From contig NZ_NPFW01000007.1 of the NCBI RefSeq assembly GCF_002259405.1, positions 124,001 through 188,000 on the forward strand: 64,000 nt of DNA, written 5' to 3'. The stretch comes from Rhodococcus sp. 14-2483-1-2. Lineage in GTDB: Bacteria > Actinomycetota > Actinomycetes > Mycobacteriales > Mycobacteriaceae. The notes beneath the pieces are model-generated. The model searched no databases and was not told the DNA's origin. It saw only the letters and a list, made by a program, of their open reading frames with translations. Each line of letters starts with the position of its first letter. Position 1 is the first letter of the stretch. A program made the position numbers and the translations under genes. Positions 62,653 through 64,000 of the stretch are shown here, in pieces.

Positions 62653-64000
62653 GTGAACTTCTCCCGCACCGCGCCTCGGCGCATCGGCTCAGTTCCCGCC
62701 GAGTCCTCTTCGCGTACGGGGGGCGGCAAGTACCCGATGTGGTTCGGCCCGTCCGACTCACCGCTGTTCGGCACCGTCCACGTGCCGTCCGGCGGTCGGG
62801 CACGCGGCGGGGTCGTCCTGTGCCCGCCGCTCGGCAAGGAGCAGGTCGACTCGTATCGCGGCATGACCCTGCTGGCGCAGAAGCTCAGTGCGCAGGGACT
62901 TCTGGTGCTGCGGTTCGACTACCGCGGTACCGGCGATTCGTGGGGCGATCAGGATCAGCCCGGCGCGGTCGCACACTGGCAGCGGAGCATCGTCGAGGCC
63001 GTCGACTACGTTCGCGGTTGCGGGGTGACCGAGGTCGGCCTCGTCGGTCTGCGCGTCGGTGCCTTGTTGGCGTGTTCGGTCGCCGCCGAGTGCGGGCCGC
63101 TCACCGCGATGACGCTGTGGGATCCGGTCGTCAAGGGACGGTCGTATCTGCACGAGCAGCGCGCACTGTATTCGGTGAGCGTGACCACCGACTCCGACGC
63201 AGATCCCAGGGTGTCGATCATCGGCGCTGTGCTGCATCCGGATTCGGCCGCGGACTTCTCCGCGCTCGATGCCGCGAAGACGCAGACGGATGCGCCGGTG
63301 CTGGTCGCCACCCGCGCCGAGCGAGGCGATACCAAGCCGGTACGCAAGCTCGTCGAGGCTCTCTCGGCTCAGGAGCACACGCTGACCGCCCACGACGACT
63401 TTCTCGAGCCGAGCGATTTCGAGGTCATCATCCCGACGTCCGACATCGCGCACCTCGCGACGTGGACGGCGTCCAAGTTCCCGGCGGTACCCGCCGCCGA
63501 GCTCGAGGTGAAGCGTCGGTCGCGGTTCGTGGTCGACGGAATTCACGAGAACATCGAATACCTGGGCGACCAACAGCTTTTCGCGATTCGGTCCACCTCG
63601 GATCGATGCCGGGCCGGTGGACCGACCGTGGTGCTGTACCCCACCGCCAACGAGCACCGCGTCGGTCCGGTGCGCATGTGGGTGGAACTGGCCCGGCTCC
63701 TGCCTCGATTCGGGGTCTCCACGGTGCGTTTCGATCGACGCGGCACCGGTGAGAGCGGCAGCGTCTGCGACGGGGAGTTGACCCGGCTCTACAGCGACGA
63801 GGGCAACGAGGACGCTCTCACCGCCGTCCGACAGTCCGGCACCACCCCGGACAACGTCCTGGTGGCCGGAATGTGCTCCGGCTCCTGGTATTCCAGCTTC
63901 GCCGCCCGGGAACTGGGGGTTCGTTCCGCGGTATTGCTCAACACCCTCGACTGGACCACTCGTCGTCTCGAATTCGTCAAGCGCTCGTCGATGCACACCG
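62653..64000 (+). CDS. Tandem alpha/beta hydrolase, 3' end cut off
   Basis: Open to the window end (449 residues visible). Two alpha/beta hydrolase domains in tandem. Domain 1 (about 20-280): GVVLCPPLGKEQ, LRFDYRGTGDSWG, then a nucleophile elbow reading GLRVGALL, with Arg in place of Ser. Domain 2 (from about 300): VVLYPTANEHRVG, VRFDRRGTGESG, then GMCSGSWYSS, where Cys takes the nucleophile position. So domain 1 looks inactive and domain 2 could be a Cys-type hydrolase or acyltransferase. AAGGA lies nine bases before GTG 62653; GTG 62626 is the alternative. It is last of the carrier-protein cluster seen here. Confidence 0.82.
   Translation, partial: MNFSRTAPRRIGSVPAESSSRTGGGKYPMWFGPSDSPLFGTVHVPSGGRARGGVVLCPPLGKEQVDSYRGMTLLAQKLSAQGLLVLRFDYRGTGDSWGDQDQPGAVAHWQRSIVEAVDYVRGCGVTEVGLVGLRVGALLACSVAAECGPLTAMTLWDPVVKGRSYLHEQRALYSVSVTTDSDADPRVSIIGAVLHPDSAADFSALDAAKTQTDAPVLVATRAERGDTKPVRKLVEALSAQEHTLTAHDDFLEPSDFEVIIPTSDIAHLATWTASKFPAVPAAELEVKRRSRFVVDGIHENIEYLGDQQLFAIRSTSDRCRAGGPTVVLYPTANEHRVGPVRMWVELARLLPRFGVSTVRFDRRGTGESGSVCDGELTRLYSDEGNEDALTAVRQSGTTPDNVLVAGMCSGSWYSSFAARELGVRSAVLLNTLDWTTRRLEFVKRSSMHT

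Overview
The window is G+C-rich actinobacterial chromosome, most likely from Rhodococcus or a close Nocardiaceae relative. The evidence is a dnaK-grpE-dnaJ-hspR operon with HspR (HAIR) operators, an iniBAC cluster with an IniR-type regulator, a LexA box of the actinobacterial form, GTG starts and apparently leaderless genes. From memory, the order dnaK operon / iniC-iniA-iniB / iniR / membrane Fe-S oxidoreductase / AlaA-type aminotransferase matches Mycobacterium tuberculosis Rv0353-Rv0337, but here it is expanded by Hsp70-like membrane proteins, secreted proteases and other insertions. I saw no tRNA, rRNA, CRISPR, insertion sequence or prophage.

Layout. 1-3.1 kb: three co-directional genes for a CHAT (caspase-like) protein, a subtilisin-like and a trypsin-like protease, none of the last two with a signal peptide; a candidate protease-cascade system. 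3.2-16.2 kb: a DNA-damage-inducible HNH gene, an AraC/GlxA regulator divergent from a quinone oxidoreductase that lacks a stop at its expected end, TetR-FBP, an asymmetric heterodimeric ABC exporter, otsA (trehalose-6-phosphate synthase), an RsgA GTPase and an autoregulated MFS-MarR pair. 16.25-17.6 kb: a flavin reductase followed by three copies of an intergenic repeat of about 200 bp. 17.6-21.8 kb: the dnaK operon. 21.9-25.5 kb: a secreted protein, a GH13 enzyme and a membrane protein.

25.5-41.4 kb is the most unusual part. The dynamin-like GTPases IniA and IniC and the glycine/alanine-rich IniB face, across a short intergenic region with G-rich boxes, an operon of Hsp70-like protein / IniR / internally deleted Hsp70-like protein / Hsp70-like protein. 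The Hsp70-like proteins have degenerate nucleotide motifs, one membrane span and a Pro/Thr-rich or Gly-rich outer tail. Two secreted chymotrypsin-fold proteases follow. Two more Hsp70-like membrane proteins sit at 56.5-60.0 kb, beside a carrier-protein cluster whose upstream region repeats a G-rich motif from the iniB upstream region. I infer an envelope-stress sensing and remodelling network.

41.4-56.5 kb holds mostly housekeeping and accessory genes: a BioF2-like acyltransferase, a large Fe-S oxidoreductase with a long repetitive tail, an AbiEi-like protein, an S9 peptidase, an SRAP protein, an AlaA-type aminotransferase, a YibE/F protein, and ald with its Lrp-type regulator. 60.2-64 kb: a carrier protein, an acyl-CoA-dehydrogenase homologue, an aminoacyl-tRNA-synthetase-like amino acid:carrier-protein ligase and a tandem alpha/beta hydrolase cut by the window end, which together look like an aminoacyl-carrier-protein pathway of unknown product.
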